Source: Lachnospiraceae bacterium (GTDB taxonomy: Bacteria > Bacillota > Clostridia > Lachnospirales > Lachnospiraceae). Taken from it: a DNA stretch of 64,000 nt. This document shows, piece by piece, positions 45,135 to 53,999 of this stretch (its first letter is position 1; every line of letters begins with the position of its first letter). Position numbers and translations under genes: made by a program. Location of the stretch: positions 1-64,000 of the forward strand of contig JAEEOO010000028.1 in assembly GCA_016284315.1 (NCBI GenBank). The letters are read 5' to 3'. The notes beneath the pieces are model-generated. The model saw only the letters and a list, made by a program, of their open reading frames with translations. It searched no databases and was not told the origin of the DNA.

Positions 45135-45899
45135 TTAGTGTAATTTTTCCGGGATTTTTTTCATAATATCATGAAAAGGCTTTGCCGTAAATTCAAGTTT
45201 TTCACGGCTTGCGGGGTGTTCAAAGGAAAGATCCTTTGCGCAAAGAAGTACCTGTCGAAGCCCCATCTTCTTTGAGAGTTTGCAGCTTGCTTCGCTTCCG
45301 TATTTCAGATCCCCGATTATGGGCATTCCTGCGTTTGAGAGCTGGGCTCTTATCTGGTGGAATCTTCCTGTCTTAAGATCAACATCAAGCTTTGCAAGCT
45401 TAACGCCTTCATATTCGCAAATGCTTTCAACTTCATATTCCAGAAGGGCTTCCTTTGCATCGGGGTATTTTGATCTTTCGCTTTCTGCAACGATCTTCGC
45501 GGTGCCTTCTTTTGTTTTTGTGATGTAGTTTTCGAGGACAGTCTTGGAACCGATGGTTGCTGCTTTCGTACCGGTGGTTTTGTCCGGATCAATTTCGGTG
45601 CTTTCGTTAACGAGCACGATGGCCTCGTACTTCTTTGTAAAGCCCGTTTCTCCCTTTTGGGAAACCTGCTTCGATAATTCCGCAGCGGCTTTTTGATTCT
45701 TTGCAAATACAAGAAGTCCGGACACGGGCTGGTCAAGGCGATGGATAACGCCTACATAACTGCCTTTTAAATAGTTCTTTAAAAGACTTACCAGATCCTT
45801 TTCACCCACCTTCTTTGTCTGGGTTGCAAGGCCCGCAGGTTTAAAGACCACTATTACGTTGTCGTCCTCAAAGAGGATTTCAAGATCTGTTGGTTTCAT
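45135..45899 (-). CDS. RluA/RluD-family RNA pseudouridine synthase
   Basis: This 254-aa enzyme isomerises uridine in rRNA or tRNA. It has ILFEDDNVIVVFKPAGL, the catalytic HRLDQPVSGLLVFAKN (Asp nucleophile) and the C-terminal DLKTGRFHQIRAQLSNAGMPIIGDLKYG. It lacks an N-terminal S4 domain, unlike RluD. The exact position modified is unknown. It follows the RsmF-like gene, making a two-gene RNA modification run. Confidence 0.93.
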   Translation of the reverse strand: MKPTDLEILFEDDNVIVVFKPAGLATQTKKVGEKDLVSLLKNYLKGSYVGVIHRLDQPVSGLLVFAKNQKAAAELSKQVSQKGETGFTKKYEAIVLVNESTEIDPDKTTGTKAATIGSKTVLENYITKTKEGTAKIVAESERSKYPDAKEALLEYEVESICEYEGVKLAKLDVDLKTGRFHQIRAQLSNAGMPIIGDLKYGSEASCKLSKKMGLRQVLLCAKDLSFEHPASREKLEFTAKPFHDIMKKIPEKLH

Positions 45900-45930
45900 T
45901 TACTCTTATCTTTTCTATTTGTGTTTGAAT

Positions 45931-47295
45931 CTATTTTCTCAGTCCCTTGGGGTAGTGGTTCTTGAGGATTCCGCCGGCGGATTTTCCCCAGGCAAGGGAA
46001 TAGCCGTTGACAGTAACAAGAGTCCAGCCCTTTTCCGTCTCGGTGTTTACCGTAAGTCCCTTAATGTAGTCCCCTGCTTCTTTGATAGTAAGGTCAACGC
46101 TTCGCTTTGCCCTGTTGCTGTTGATGGCAAGAGCCAGTGAATGAGCCGGCTCGAAGCGATCCTTTTTAAGGCTTCCGAGACAAAGGCCCGGTCTTAAAAC
46201 TTTGAGTCCCCTTAAAGTCGGCATCGCAGAAGGAACAAGATAAACACTGTCTCCAAAGTTTTCAAGTCTTCCGCTTCCAAGGAAGCCACCTTCTTCAAAA
46301 AGCTCGGGCTTTAAGATATCGGAAAGGTATTCTTCAATCTTCTTTCTATCGGATTTTGAAAGAGGAGTATCGTTTATATTGTTATCACCATCGGTTATAA
46401 CATTCTCTCCCGCCTTTTCAAGAACTGCGGCGAAATGTCCTTCACCCTTAATCTTGTGGGGCCAAAGTCTGTGCATATCAAGGACTTTAAAGTCCTCATG
46501 TCTCTTAAGGAAATTCTCTATTGACTCTTCATCTTCTTCGGGTGCAAAGGTGCAGGTTGAATAAACGATCCTTCCGCCCGCCTTCAGCATCTTTGCTGCG
46601 CAGTCAAGGATCTCCGCCTGTCTTTCAGCGCACATCTTTACATTTTCAGGGCTCCATTCCTTGATGGCTTCCTCGTTCTTTCTGAACATTCCTTCTCCGG
46701 AGCAGGGAGCGTCAACCATGATGCGGTCAAAGAATCCTTCAAATCTGTCGCTTAAGGATGCGGGGGATTCTCCGGTCACAACTGCATTCTTGATACCCAT
46801 TCTCTCGATGTTTTCTGAAAGGATCCTTGCACGCTGGCCGTTGATCTCGTTAGAAACAAGAAGTCCCTTGCCCATCATATAGGACGCGATCTGGGTACTT
46901 TTTCCGCCGGGTGCGGAGCAAAGGTCAAGAACTCTCTCGCCGGGCTTTGCCTCCAAAAGAGTTCCGGGGAGCATGGCGCTGGGCTCCTGAATGTAGTAAA
47001 CTCCCGCCTCATGGTAGGGATGCTTTCCGGGCTGAAGGGCTTCGTCATAATAGTAGCCGTTCTCCGCCCATGTTACAGGTTCAAGGTCCTTGCAGAAGAT
47101 TTCTTCCTCTCCCTTGGGAGAAGACTTTTCTTTAAAGATCTCGGCTGCGCTTCTTCCATCAGCGTTTACCTTTAAGGGGCTGACACGAAGTCCTCTGTAT
47201 CTTTCGCCGGAGAGAGCAGTCTCAAATGCCTCATACTCATCTCCAAGCATTTTCCTCATTCTGTTTTCAAATTCTATAGGTAAGAAATCAGACAT
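45931..47295 (-). CDS. RsmF/NOL1-type m5C RNA methyltransferase
   Basis: This 454-aa SAM-dependent enzyme has the SAM motif LDLCSAPGGKSTQIASYM, motif IV VDAPCSGEGMFRK and the catalytic YSTCTFAPEEDEE, with a C-terminal PUA-like extension typical of RsmF. It probably methylates 16S rRNA; a tRNA target cannot be excluded. Its start overlaps the arginase-like gene's stop by 8 bp. Confidence 0.94.
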   Translation of the reverse strand: MSDFLPIEFENRMRKMLGDEYEAFETALSGERYRGLRVSPLKVNADGRSAAEIFKEKSSPKGEEEIFCKDLEPVTWAENGYYYDEALQPGKHPYHEAGVYYIQEPSAMLPGTLLEAKPGERVLDLCSAPGGKSTQIASYMMGKGLLVSNEINGQRARILSENIERMGIKNAVVTGESPASLSDRFEGFFDRIMVDAPCSGEGMFRKNEEAIKEWSPENVKMCAERQAEILDCAAKMLKAGGRIVYSTCTFAPEEDEESIENFLKRHEDFKVLDMHRLWPHKIKGEGHFAAVLEKAGENVITDGDNNINDTPLSKSDRKKIEEYLSDILKPELFEEGGFLGSGRLENFGDSVYLVPSAMPTLRGLKVLRPGLCLGSLKKDRFEPAHSLALAINSNRAKRSVDLTIKEAGDYIKGLTVNTETEKGWTLVTVNGYSLAWGKSAGGILKNHYPKGLRK

Positions 47296-48112
47296 ATTTC
47301 TTTAATTCCTCTATTATCTTTAAGTCGGTAATCTTTCCCGCTTCCGATGCCTTAAGGCTTTCCGCTTCACCGGATGAAGCCGGCAAAAGCCCGCAAATAT
47401 CAGCGCCAAGTACTTTTCTGTCGGTACAAATCTCTCTAATCATATTAAGAAGGGTTTCAAGGGACATTTCCCCCTGATCCCAATTGGTCATGACTTCATG
47501 GGTGGATAAAACATCTTTGTCTACTGATATATAAACAGGGAGTTTTTCTCCGTTGACCTTTGTGGCCGCGTTGTAGTCAAGGGCTGCCAAGTTCAGTGTT
47601 TTTCCCACCTCTGCCAGCGCTTCCCCTGAGAAAATAAGCAGTTTACTATTATTTCTTATTTCCTCATCCAACTCATCTACGCTCTTCTGAGGTGGCCCGA
47701 TCATCACCATTCTGACAAGTTTGTCATCTTTTTCGAGAACTTCCTTTGCCCAGGAACCGCAGCTCAGCATATCAAACATGGCGGGCTTCATGTCCGTGTG
47801 ATTATCGAAGAACACAAGCTCATAGGGCTCATCTATGTCTTCCGTAAAGACGCGGGACATATGATGGTAATTTCCGGAATCTATTAAGTGAATACCTTCG
47901 TATGTCTTGACACTGCTTTTGTCATCCGCCGCAGAAGCCTCAACAGCATACGCTTTTGCAGCCCCCTTCAGACGATCTTTAATTTCTTTATGAGCCTCAT
48001 CGTCAAGATACATATCCGTTCCGGAAATGTCGCTGCAATCAACGAATTCAAAGCCGGGATAATCTTCTTTTATATATGTATTTGTGAAGTTTACAAGTAT
48101 ATTCAACGCCAT
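47288..48112 (-). CDS. Arginase-fold (ureohydrolase-like) protein
   Basis: This 274-aa protein has scattered arginase-superfamily metal motifs: GNYHHMSR, VFFDNHTDM (DxHxD-like) and YISVDKDVLSTHEVMTNWDQGEMSLETLL (SxDxD-like), with a later GADICG. Length and order match arginases and agmatinases but the family is divergent; a true guanidino substrate is not proved. The gene overlaps the methyltransferase by 8 bp, so they are coupled. An inverted repeat, AGATTTTG/CAAAATCT (48127-48151), lies just before the start and could be an operator. Confidence 0.75.
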   Translation of the reverse strand: MALNILVNFTNTYIKEDYPGFEFVDCSDISGTDMYLDDEAHKEIKDRLKGAAKAYAVEASAADDKSSVKTYEGIHLIDSGNYHHMSRVFTEDIDEPYELVFFDNHTDMKPAMFDMLSCGSWAKEVLEKDDKLVRMVMIGPPQKSVDELDEEIRNNSKLLIFSGEALAEVGKTLNLAALDYNAATKVNGEKLPVYISVDKDVLSTHEVMTNWDQGEMSLETLLNMIREICTDRKVLGADICGLLPASSGEAESLKASEAGKITDLKIIEELKKYV

Positions 48113-48269
48113 GGCACTAGTATATAAGATTTTGTACTATTTCGCAAAATCTACATTTTCTGCGCACAGAATGTTCACAATTCTCCTTTATCCTAAACTC
48201 AACAAAGCGAAACACATTCGCACCTTTTAAAGCTAACAGTAAACAGACACCTAATTAAGAGGATAACTT

Positions 48270-49091
48270 ATGAGCGATCAAACAATTTTTAAAAGATATG
48301 AAATTAAATACATAGTAACCAAAGACCAGTACAAAAAGATTCTCGAATCCATGGCTCCTTACATGAGAGAAGATGAACATGGAATGAGCAGAATCCAGTC
48401 ACTCTACTTCGACACTCCAAATAACATTCTTGCAAGGCGAAGCTTAGACAAGCCTATGTACAAAGAAAAACTTAGACTTCGCAGCTACGGCTTGGCCCAG
48501 GACGGCACAAAGGTCTTCGTAGAAATCAAGAAAAAGTATGACGGAGTTGTTTATAAAAGAAGAATCGATATGACAAGCGTTCAATCAAATGCATATCTTC
48601 CCGGAATGTTCTCAGGAACACCGGAAGCCCGCAGATTCCTTTTAAAGGCATTTGTTAACAGCTATAAGGACGGAACCTCTAGGGCACAGATAGTTAAAGA
48701 AATCGATTATTTCTTAGGTTTGTACAAAGGCATCCGTCCCGCAATGATGCTCCAGTACGACAGAGACGCATTCTACGCAGTGGATGATCACGAATTCAGA
48801 ATCACATTCGATGACAACATTCGCTGGAGAACAACGGACCTCAGGATGGACAAAGGATTTTACGGCAACCTCCTTTTGGATGAAGATCACATCCTTATGG
48901 AAGTCAAGGTCGGAGGTGCAATGCCCGCCTGGTTCGTAAAAATCCTTACAGAAAACAAGATTTACAAGACTTCATTTTCCAAATACGGAACAGCTTATGT
49001 TATTAACAGCGGCCTTGCAAGCAGGCTTCCCGCATCCGTTAAGGATGTACTTAACGACAGATATTTCTATGAACTCGAAAAATGTATTTAA
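48270..49091 (+). CDS. VTC domain polyphosphate-polymerase-like protein
   Basis: This 273-aa protein fits the VTC/CYTH-like domain: FKRYEIKYIVTKDQYKKILE, then IQSLYFDTPNNIL, KLRLRSYG, KVFVEIKKKYDGVVYKRR and the C-terminal ILMEVKVGG. In yeast the VTC4 tunnel makes polyphosphate; the bacterial homologues are usually next to DUF4956 proteins, as here. Catalysis is not proved in this clade. SD GAGGA. Confidence 0.88.
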   Translation: MSDQTIFKRYEIKYIVTKDQYKKILESMAPYMREDEHGMSRIQSLYFDTPNNILARRSLDKPMYKEKLRLRSYGLAQDGTKVFVEIKKKYDGVVYKRRIDMTSVQSNAYLPGMFSGTPEARRFLLKAFVNSYKDGTSRAQIVKEIDYFLGLYKGIRPAMMLQYDRDAFYAVDDHEFRITFDDNIRWRTTDLRMDKGFYGNLLLDEDHILMEVKVGGAMPAWFVKILTENKIYKTSFSKYGTAYVINSGLASRLPASVKDVLNDRYFYELEKCI

Positions 49092-49121
49092 CTAACCATT
49101 GGTTTTATAGGAGGAATTATA

Positions 49122-49808
49122 ATGACAAATTTATTTGCAAGCATATTTGATACAGCAGCAGAAACAATCCCTTTTTCACAATTCGGGATTGCAGTCGGAG
49201 CATCACTTTTGATCGGCTTTGCTCTCGCTTGGATTTATAATATAAAAAACAAATCATCAAAAAGTTTTCTTATCTCAATTGCACTTTTACCCGCCATCGT
49301 TTGTGTTGTAATCATGATGGTTAACGGTAATCTCGGGGCAGGTGTTGCCGTAGCCGGAGCCTTCAGCCTCGTAAGATTCCGTTCCCAGCCCGGCAGTGCA
49401 AGAGAAATCAGCACCATCTTTATCGCAATGGGCACCGGACTTATTACAGGAATGGGCTACATTGCATACGCAGCAGTTTTTGCACTTGTTCTTACAGCAG
49501 TAATGGCACTTTTATCCTTCGCTCCATTCGCAAAGGGCGGTATCGATACCGAAAAGGATCTTCGTATCACCATCCCCGAAGACCTCAACTACAGCGAAGC
49601 ATTCGATGACATCCTTGAAAAATACACCGCTCGCAACGAGCTTTTATCAGTTAAAACCAGCAACATGGGAAGTCTTTTCAAGCTTCGCTACAAGGTAGTA
49701 CTTAAGGACGGTAAGTCCGAGAAGGAATTCATGGATATGTTAAGAACACGCAACGGAAACCTTGAAATCAGTATGGCTAAGCCGGAGGTGATCACAAATG
49801 AATTATAA
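49122..49808 (+). CDS. DUF4956 membrane protein
   Basis: This 228-aa protein has about four hydrophobic segments in the first 135 residues (including GIAVGASLLIGFALAWIYN and LITGMGYIAYAAVFALVLTAVMALL), with the family hallmark AGVAVAGAFSLVRFRSQPGSAREI between them, then a cytoplasmic C-terminus. Family genes nearly always accompany VTC genes, so it probably channels, anchors or regulates the VTC product. The stop overlaps the next gene by 11 bp. Confidence 0.9.
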   Translation: MTNLFASIFDTAAETIPFSQFGIAVGASLLIGFALAWIYNIKNKSSKSFLISIALLPAIVCVVIMMVNGNLGAGVAVAGAFSLVRFRSQPGSAREISTIFIAMGTGLITGMGYIAYAAVFALVLTAVMALLSFAPFAKGGIDTEKDLRITIPEDLNYSEAFDDILEKYTARNELLSVKTSNMGSLFKLRYKVVLKDGKSEKEFMDMLRTRNGNLEISMAKPEVITNEL

Positions 49809-51273
49809 AAAAGTAATCAAACTTATATGCGCCATTTCCACTGCAGGCTGTCTTGCATTCTCCCTTGCAGGCTGCTCAGCAGTTTCAGATATAACACACG
49901 CAGTTACTGAAGTAACATCGGAATCAACCGAGACTTCAGCATCCGTCAACTCAGACAACGCCGAACTCTTTACCGACAGGGACCTGGATCCCAGCTACGA
50001 AGCATCAAAAGCCGAAACCATCACTCTTTCGGACTCAGGATCAACAAGTTCGTCCAAGTCGGTTGAAATAGACGGATCAACAATTAAAATCACGGAAGGA
50101 GGAATCTACGAACTAACAGGAACATTAACAGACGGACAGATTATTATAGAAGCAGATGACGAAAAGGTCCAGCTTGTACTTTGCGGAGTCAACATCACCA
50201 ATACTTCTTCAGCCACAATCTACGTGCTCGACGCAGACAAAGTATTTATAACATTACAGGAGGATACAGAAAACTATCTCGCCACAACCGGCGAATTTGT
50301 ACAGACCGACGATAATAATGTCGATGCGGTAATCTTCTCAAAGGACGATATCGTTCTTAACGGAGAAGGTTCCCTTACCATCACAACTAAATACGGACAC
50401 GGTGTTGTAAGCAAGGATGACCTTAAGATCACATCAGGAACCTACACCGTAAATGTTTCAAAGGACGCATTCAGCGGAAACGACAGCCTCAGCATCGCAG
50501 ACGGCAACTTTACCGTATCTGCAGGGGATGACGCTTTCCACAGTGATAATATAACAACTGTAAACGGAGGTAATATTAACATTCTTACCTGCTACGAAGG
50601 TCTTGAAGGAACCGCAGTAGTGGTAAACGATGGAAATATAGTAATTAACGCAAGTGATGACGGACTTAACGCCGGTGGCGGAAACGACGGCAGCGGTGCA
50701 GGAAATGAAAGCTTCAATCCTTTCTCAAGCACCGACAATTCATCATATTATATTCAGATTAACGGAGGTAACATTACAATCAACGCAGAGGGTGACGGAG
50801 TGGATGCTAACGGCTCCATTTATGTAACCGGCGGTTATACTCTTATTAACGGCCCTACCATGGCAGCAAACGGAGCTCTTGATTACGACGGAACAGGCGA
50901 AATCACAGGCGGCACTTTCATCGCTATCGGTGCAAGCGGTATGGCAATGAACTTCAGCAGTGCTGACCAGGGATCCATCCTTGTAAGCGGCGTGTCAATT
51001 AAAGAGGGGGACACAATTACTCTTACCGATTCAAAGGGCAATGTAGTGTTAAGCCTTGAATCTCAGGTTTCAACAGATTCAATTCTCTTGAGCTCTGAAG
51101 ACATTAACAGTAGCGAGACCTACACCTTGACCATCGGAAGCTCTTCTACCGAAATCAAGATGGACGGAAACAACCTCTACGGCTCAGGATTCTCAATGGG
51201 ATTCGGCGGAACCCAAGGAGGATTTGGAGGAGGAAAGCCTGAGGGAGATTTCGGTGGCGGACATAGAAGCTAA
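49798..51273 (+). CDS. Secreted beta-helix lipoprotein of the Cthe_2159/DUF4353 type
   Basis: This 491-aa protein has a lipoprotein signal (lipobox around FSLAGCSAV), a disordered Ser/Thr-rich linker, and a region of repeated beta-helix-like turns with short D/N-rich loops (SKDDIVLNGEGSLTITTKYGHG, SKDDLKITSGTYTVNVSKDAFSGND, AGDDAFHSDN, ASDDGLNAGGGND). Cthe_2159-type proteins are beta-helix, calcium-binding, polysaccharide-binding proteins. A glycine-rich tail ends it. It is coupled to DUF4956 and so belongs to the VTC cassette. SD GGAGGTG. Confidence 0.85.
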   Translation: MNYKKVIKLICAISTAGCLAFSLAGCSAVSDITHAVTEVTSESTETSASVNSDNAELFTDRDLDPSYEASKAETITLSDSGSTSSSKSVEIDGSTIKITEGGIYELTGTLTDGQIIIEADDEKVQLVLCGVNITNTSSATIYVLDADKVFITLQEDTENYLATTGEFVQTDDNNVDAVIFSKDDIVLNGEGSLTITTKYGHGVVSKDDLKITSGTYTVNVSKDAFSGNDSLSIADGNFTVSAGDDAFHSDNITTVNGGNINILTCYEGLEGTAVVVNDGNIVINASDDGLNAGGGNDGSGAGNESFNPFSSTDNSSYYIQINGGNITINAEGDGVDANGSIYVTGGYTLINGPTMAANGALDYDGTGEITGGTFIAIGASGMAMNFSSADQGSILVSGVSIKEGDTITLTDSKGNVVLSLESQVSTDSILLSSEDINSSETYTLTIGSSSTEIKMDGNNLYGSGFSMGFGGTQGGFGGGKPEGDFGGGHRS

Positions 51274-51305
51274 AACTCATACTTCATACTTGAAAATGTA
51301 CAGAT

Positions 51306-51339
51306 ATACCCCGCACAAGATATAGTCTTGGCGGGGTAT
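51306..51339 (+). terminator. Hairpin, possible terminator after the VTC cassette
   Basis: ATACCCCGC and GCGGGGTAT pair perfectly, with CAAGA/TCTTG also pairing inside the loop. The following T-run is weak, so termination strength is uncertain. Confidence 0.55.
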
Positions 51340-51348
51340 ATCTTGTCC

Positions 51349-51378
51349 TTGACACTTCACATTCTTTACATCTACAAT
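51349..51378 (+). promoter_or_regulatory. SigmaA promoter of the charged coiled-coil gene
   Basis: TTGACA (51349-51354) and TACAAT (51373-51378), 18-bp spacer, about 65 bp before the ATG. Confidence 0.75.
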
Positions 51379-51444
51379 GATAGTGAGATAGTGGATTATT
51401 GCGGAATTGGAATCCGTTGTTTTTATATTACAAGGAGGTAGCTT

Positions 51445-52194
51445 ATGGCAGTTGAATTAGGAACCAAGATGGTTATCAGAGAAGAAACTATTAACAATTC
51501 AAAACGAGTAAATAATAATGATGTCAGAAGGACCTCTGAGGCTTCTTCCGACAGAGCAAGGGAACTTGAAAAAGCAAGACAGGAAGAGAATTTAAAGCGC
51601 GAAGAAAACCGCAAAGCTCTTCTTGAGGAGCAGCAGAAGGCCGCTACTTTAGACAGCACAAGGGGTAAGGTTATCTCAGAGTCTAAAGACGGCGATACCG
51701 TTCGTGCCAGCCAGAAGGCAATGGACGCTGTAAAGGACGGAATCGTTCTTCCCAAGGAAAGCGACGAAGAGGTCACAGATCTTACAGGATATTCTTCAAA
51801 ACAGATCGATACTCTTTACAAAGAAGGCAAGATCAGCCGCGAGACCAGGGACAAAGAGATCAGAAAGCGCGAAGAGCTGAAGAAGCAGCTTAACGAAGAT
51901 CAGGATAAGAAGGAAATCCGCAAGGAACCCGTTAAGGTTGATACAACAGCCGATACAAAGGCTGCCGACGCTCGCAAGAACGATGAGAAAAAAGCAGAAG
52001 CTGCAAAGGATCAGGAAGCAAGAAATCGCGAGGCTCAGAGAAGAAATGATTCTCTCGCAGCCGAGCAGGAGAACTTCAAGAACTTCGAATCCAATATGAA
52101 CGACCTTATCGGTCAGCAGATGAGACAGGGACTTGATCCCAATCTCGAGAGATTCGGAACAGTTGAAGGCTTCAATGTTTCAATCACCCAGTAA
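51445..52194 (+). CDS. Highly charged coiled-coil protein, unknown function
   Basis: This 249-aa protein is rich in Lys, Glu, Asp, Arg, Gln and Ala with long predicted coiled-coil runs (EASSDRARELEKARQEENLKREENRKALLEEQQK; NDEKKAEAAKDQEARNREAQRRNDSLAAEQE). There is no signal peptide or hydrophobic segment. A small middle section (LTGYSSKQIDTLYKEGKISRETRDKEI) looks helical and could be a binding motif. I do not recognise a family. It has its own promoter, SD (AAGGAGG) and terminator. Confidence 0.8.
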   Translation: MAVELGTKMVIREETINNSKRVNNNDVRRTSEASSDRARELEKARQEENLKREENRKALLEEQQKAATLDSTRGKVISESKDGDTVRASQKAMDAVKDGIVLPKESDEEVTDLTGYSSKQIDTLYKEGKISRETRDKEIRKREELKKQLNEDQDKKEIRKEPVKVDTTADTKAADARKNDEKKAEAAKDQEARNREAQRRNDSLAAEQENFKNFESNMNDLIGQQMRQGLDPNLERFGTVEGFNVSITQ

Positions 52195-52211
52195 TATTTC
52201 CGGCATATACA

Positions 52212-52246
52212 AAACCCCGTATCAAAAATGGTACGGGGTTTCTTTT
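52212..52246. terminator. Bidirectional terminator between convergent genes
   Basis: AAACCCCGTA and TACGGGGTTT form a 10-bp stem followed by CTTTTAT on plus and TTGTATAT on minus. It lies between the coiled-coil gene and the OmpA-domain gene. Confidence 0.85.
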
Positions 52247-52275
52247 ATCTTAAAAGATTGTTGTTTTGTTTTACG

Positions 52276-53976
52276 TTACTGCATTCCTGCAAGGTTAATG
52301 TAGAATACGAACTCTACTCTTCGGCTTGCGTCCTTGTTTACGCTTCCGTCAGCGTTGTAAACGGGTACGTCATATGAGTAACCAACGGGTACAAGAATGT
52401 TTGAAAGCTTTCCGCTTACTTCTTCCGAAATTCCGGATTCGCTTAAGCAGTAATTCTTTACGTTGTCAGCTCTTTCCTGAGACAGTTCTTTATTAAAATC
52501 GTAGTCTCCGTCAGTGTCTGTGTGGCCCTGGACTTCAACTTTTGAAATGAATCCGTCGTACTTCTCGTCGCCGATAACCTCGGTGAAAGCTGTTATAAAG
52601 GCGGTGAGAGCAGCTTTTCCATCTGCGGAAAGTTCTGCGCTGTTGGTGGCAAAAAGGATTGATGAATCAAGGATGATCTCTCCTGTTTCTTCATCGATCT
52701 TTGCAGCAATTCCCTTATTTGAGAAGGCCTCCTCAAAATCGCTCAAGAGATTGTCTCTTGTCTCAAGGATCTCTTCAATCTCTTCATCCGTAAGGTTTTC
52801 AAGAACCGCCACATCTTCCTCTGATACGTTGGCTCCAAGATCTTCGATGGTGTAGTGGTTAACACTGGCCTCGGAAAGGAAGGTGCTTAAGTAGTAATAG
52901 TTTTTCTTTCCATCGGATAATACAAGTCCGTCAAATCCGCAGTAGAACATGACCATCTGATGGGTGTGGGTCTCGCCGTTCTGGTCCTTGTAGGAGAAGG
53001 TAAAGAGTCCGTCCTCATCCCATTTTGCGATTCCGTTGCAAACTCCCGCATGGCCATCGGTGTCGGTCTTAAGAGAGAATGTAGACTTCTTAAGCACAAG
53101 GTTTCCTACAGAATCAAGAGCTACGGTCATATCGATTCCTGTAATATCATCGATCTTCTTGGAATTCTCCGAAAGACTGCTTTCTACAGATACACTTTCC
53201 TCGGTAACATAGCTTCTCCAGCTTGTGAAATCTCGCTCGATAAGAGTGTATTCCGTCTTGTCATCTTTAAGTGTAAGCTTCGGTCCGCAGAATTCGAAGA
53301 TGTATGAAATGCTGTTATCATCGAAGGTATAGGACAGGTCACCGGTGGTCTCGTCGTAGCTCCAATTAATAACGGGGGTAAAGGTTATAACATTTCCGTC
53401 AACGGTAAATGCCGCGTCACAGCTGACTCCGTTATTGTCGTCGCCACTGACTGCGTAGTAGATCTGGCACCAGTTGTACTGAGTGTCGGTGATCAGCGCA
53501 TTATCAAGCTCCGCGTTTCCGGAGACGATCCTGTAAGGAATTGAAGAAACCATCTTGCCCGCAAAATTGCTGCAGATATCTTCGCCCTTGGTCCACTGTG
53601 CTTGGTTTAAAAATCTTCGGGATGCGTATGATGTCTGGATCCCGTCCTTCGGATGGTTCAATCTGTAATCCCCGTAGAACATCTGGGGAGTGTATTTAAC
53701 TTTTGCGTAGATGTCGGCAGCGCTGACTGCTTCAGTCTCAGGCATGTCCCCACCATACCATCTGCCGTCGTAAAATACTTCGCCGAAAGGGAAGAATGAA
53801 TCGCTGTCTGAGCCTTCTTCCGAGTTATCTTCCGAGTCTGCTCCGGATTCCGGCACATCTCCCTGTTCCATTCCATAGTTCTGATCAGGCTGGGCAGGCC
53901 TCTTATCAGAACATCCTACCAGCGCGATCATAAGCGCCGCACCCAATATCGGCAACAACCAATGTTTACTCACCAT
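52276..53976 (-). CDS. Lipoprotein with C-terminal OmpA-like domain
   Basis: The ATG at 53976 gives 566 aa with a lipoprotein signal (LPILGAALMIALVGCSDKR). A long central region follows, with repeated beta-like stretches and no clear family. The last 130 residues are an OmpA-like peptidoglycan-binding fold: ILFATNSAELSADGKAALTAFITAF, EVQGHTDTDGDYDFNKELSQERADNVKNYC and NKDASRRVEFVFYI. OmpA domains are uncommon in monoderm lipoproteins; here it would tether the lipoprotein to the wall. It follows mtnN by 23 bp and probably shares its transcript. The track start 21 codons upstream breaks the signal peptide. Confidence 0.82.
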   Translation of the reverse strand: MVSKHWLLPILGAALMIALVGCSDKRPAQPDQNYGMEQGDVPESGADSEDNSEEGSDSDSFFPFGEVFYDGRWYGGDMPETEAVSAADIYAKVKYTPQMFYGDYRLNHPKDGIQTSYASRRFLNQAQWTKGEDICSNFAGKMVSSIPYRIVSGNAELDNALITDTQYNWCQIYYAVSGDDNNGVSCDAAFTVDGNVITFTPVINWSYDETTGDLSYTFDDNSISYIFEFCGPKLTLKDDKTEYTLIERDFTSWRSYVTEESVSVESSLSENSKKIDDITGIDMTVALDSVGNLVLKKSTFSLKTDTDGHAGVCNGIAKWDEDGLFTFSYKDQNGETHTHQMVMFYCGFDGLVLSDGKKNYYYLSTFLSEASVNHYTIEDLGANVSEEDVAVLENLTDEEIEEILETRDNLLSDFEEAFSNKGIAAKIDEETGEIILDSSILFATNSAELSADGKAALTAFITAFTEVIGDEKYDGFISKVEVQGHTDTDGDYDFNKELSQERADNVKNYCLSESGISEEVSGKLSNILVPVGYSYDVPVYNADGSVNKDASRRVEFVFYINLAGMQ

Positions 53977-53999
53977 ACCAACCCTCAATACTCTCTTTT

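Noticed and set aside
48113-48269. Small ORF or RNA between arginase-like and VTC genes
   Set aside because: Only a short inverted repeat (48127-48151) and probable divergent promoters are seen.
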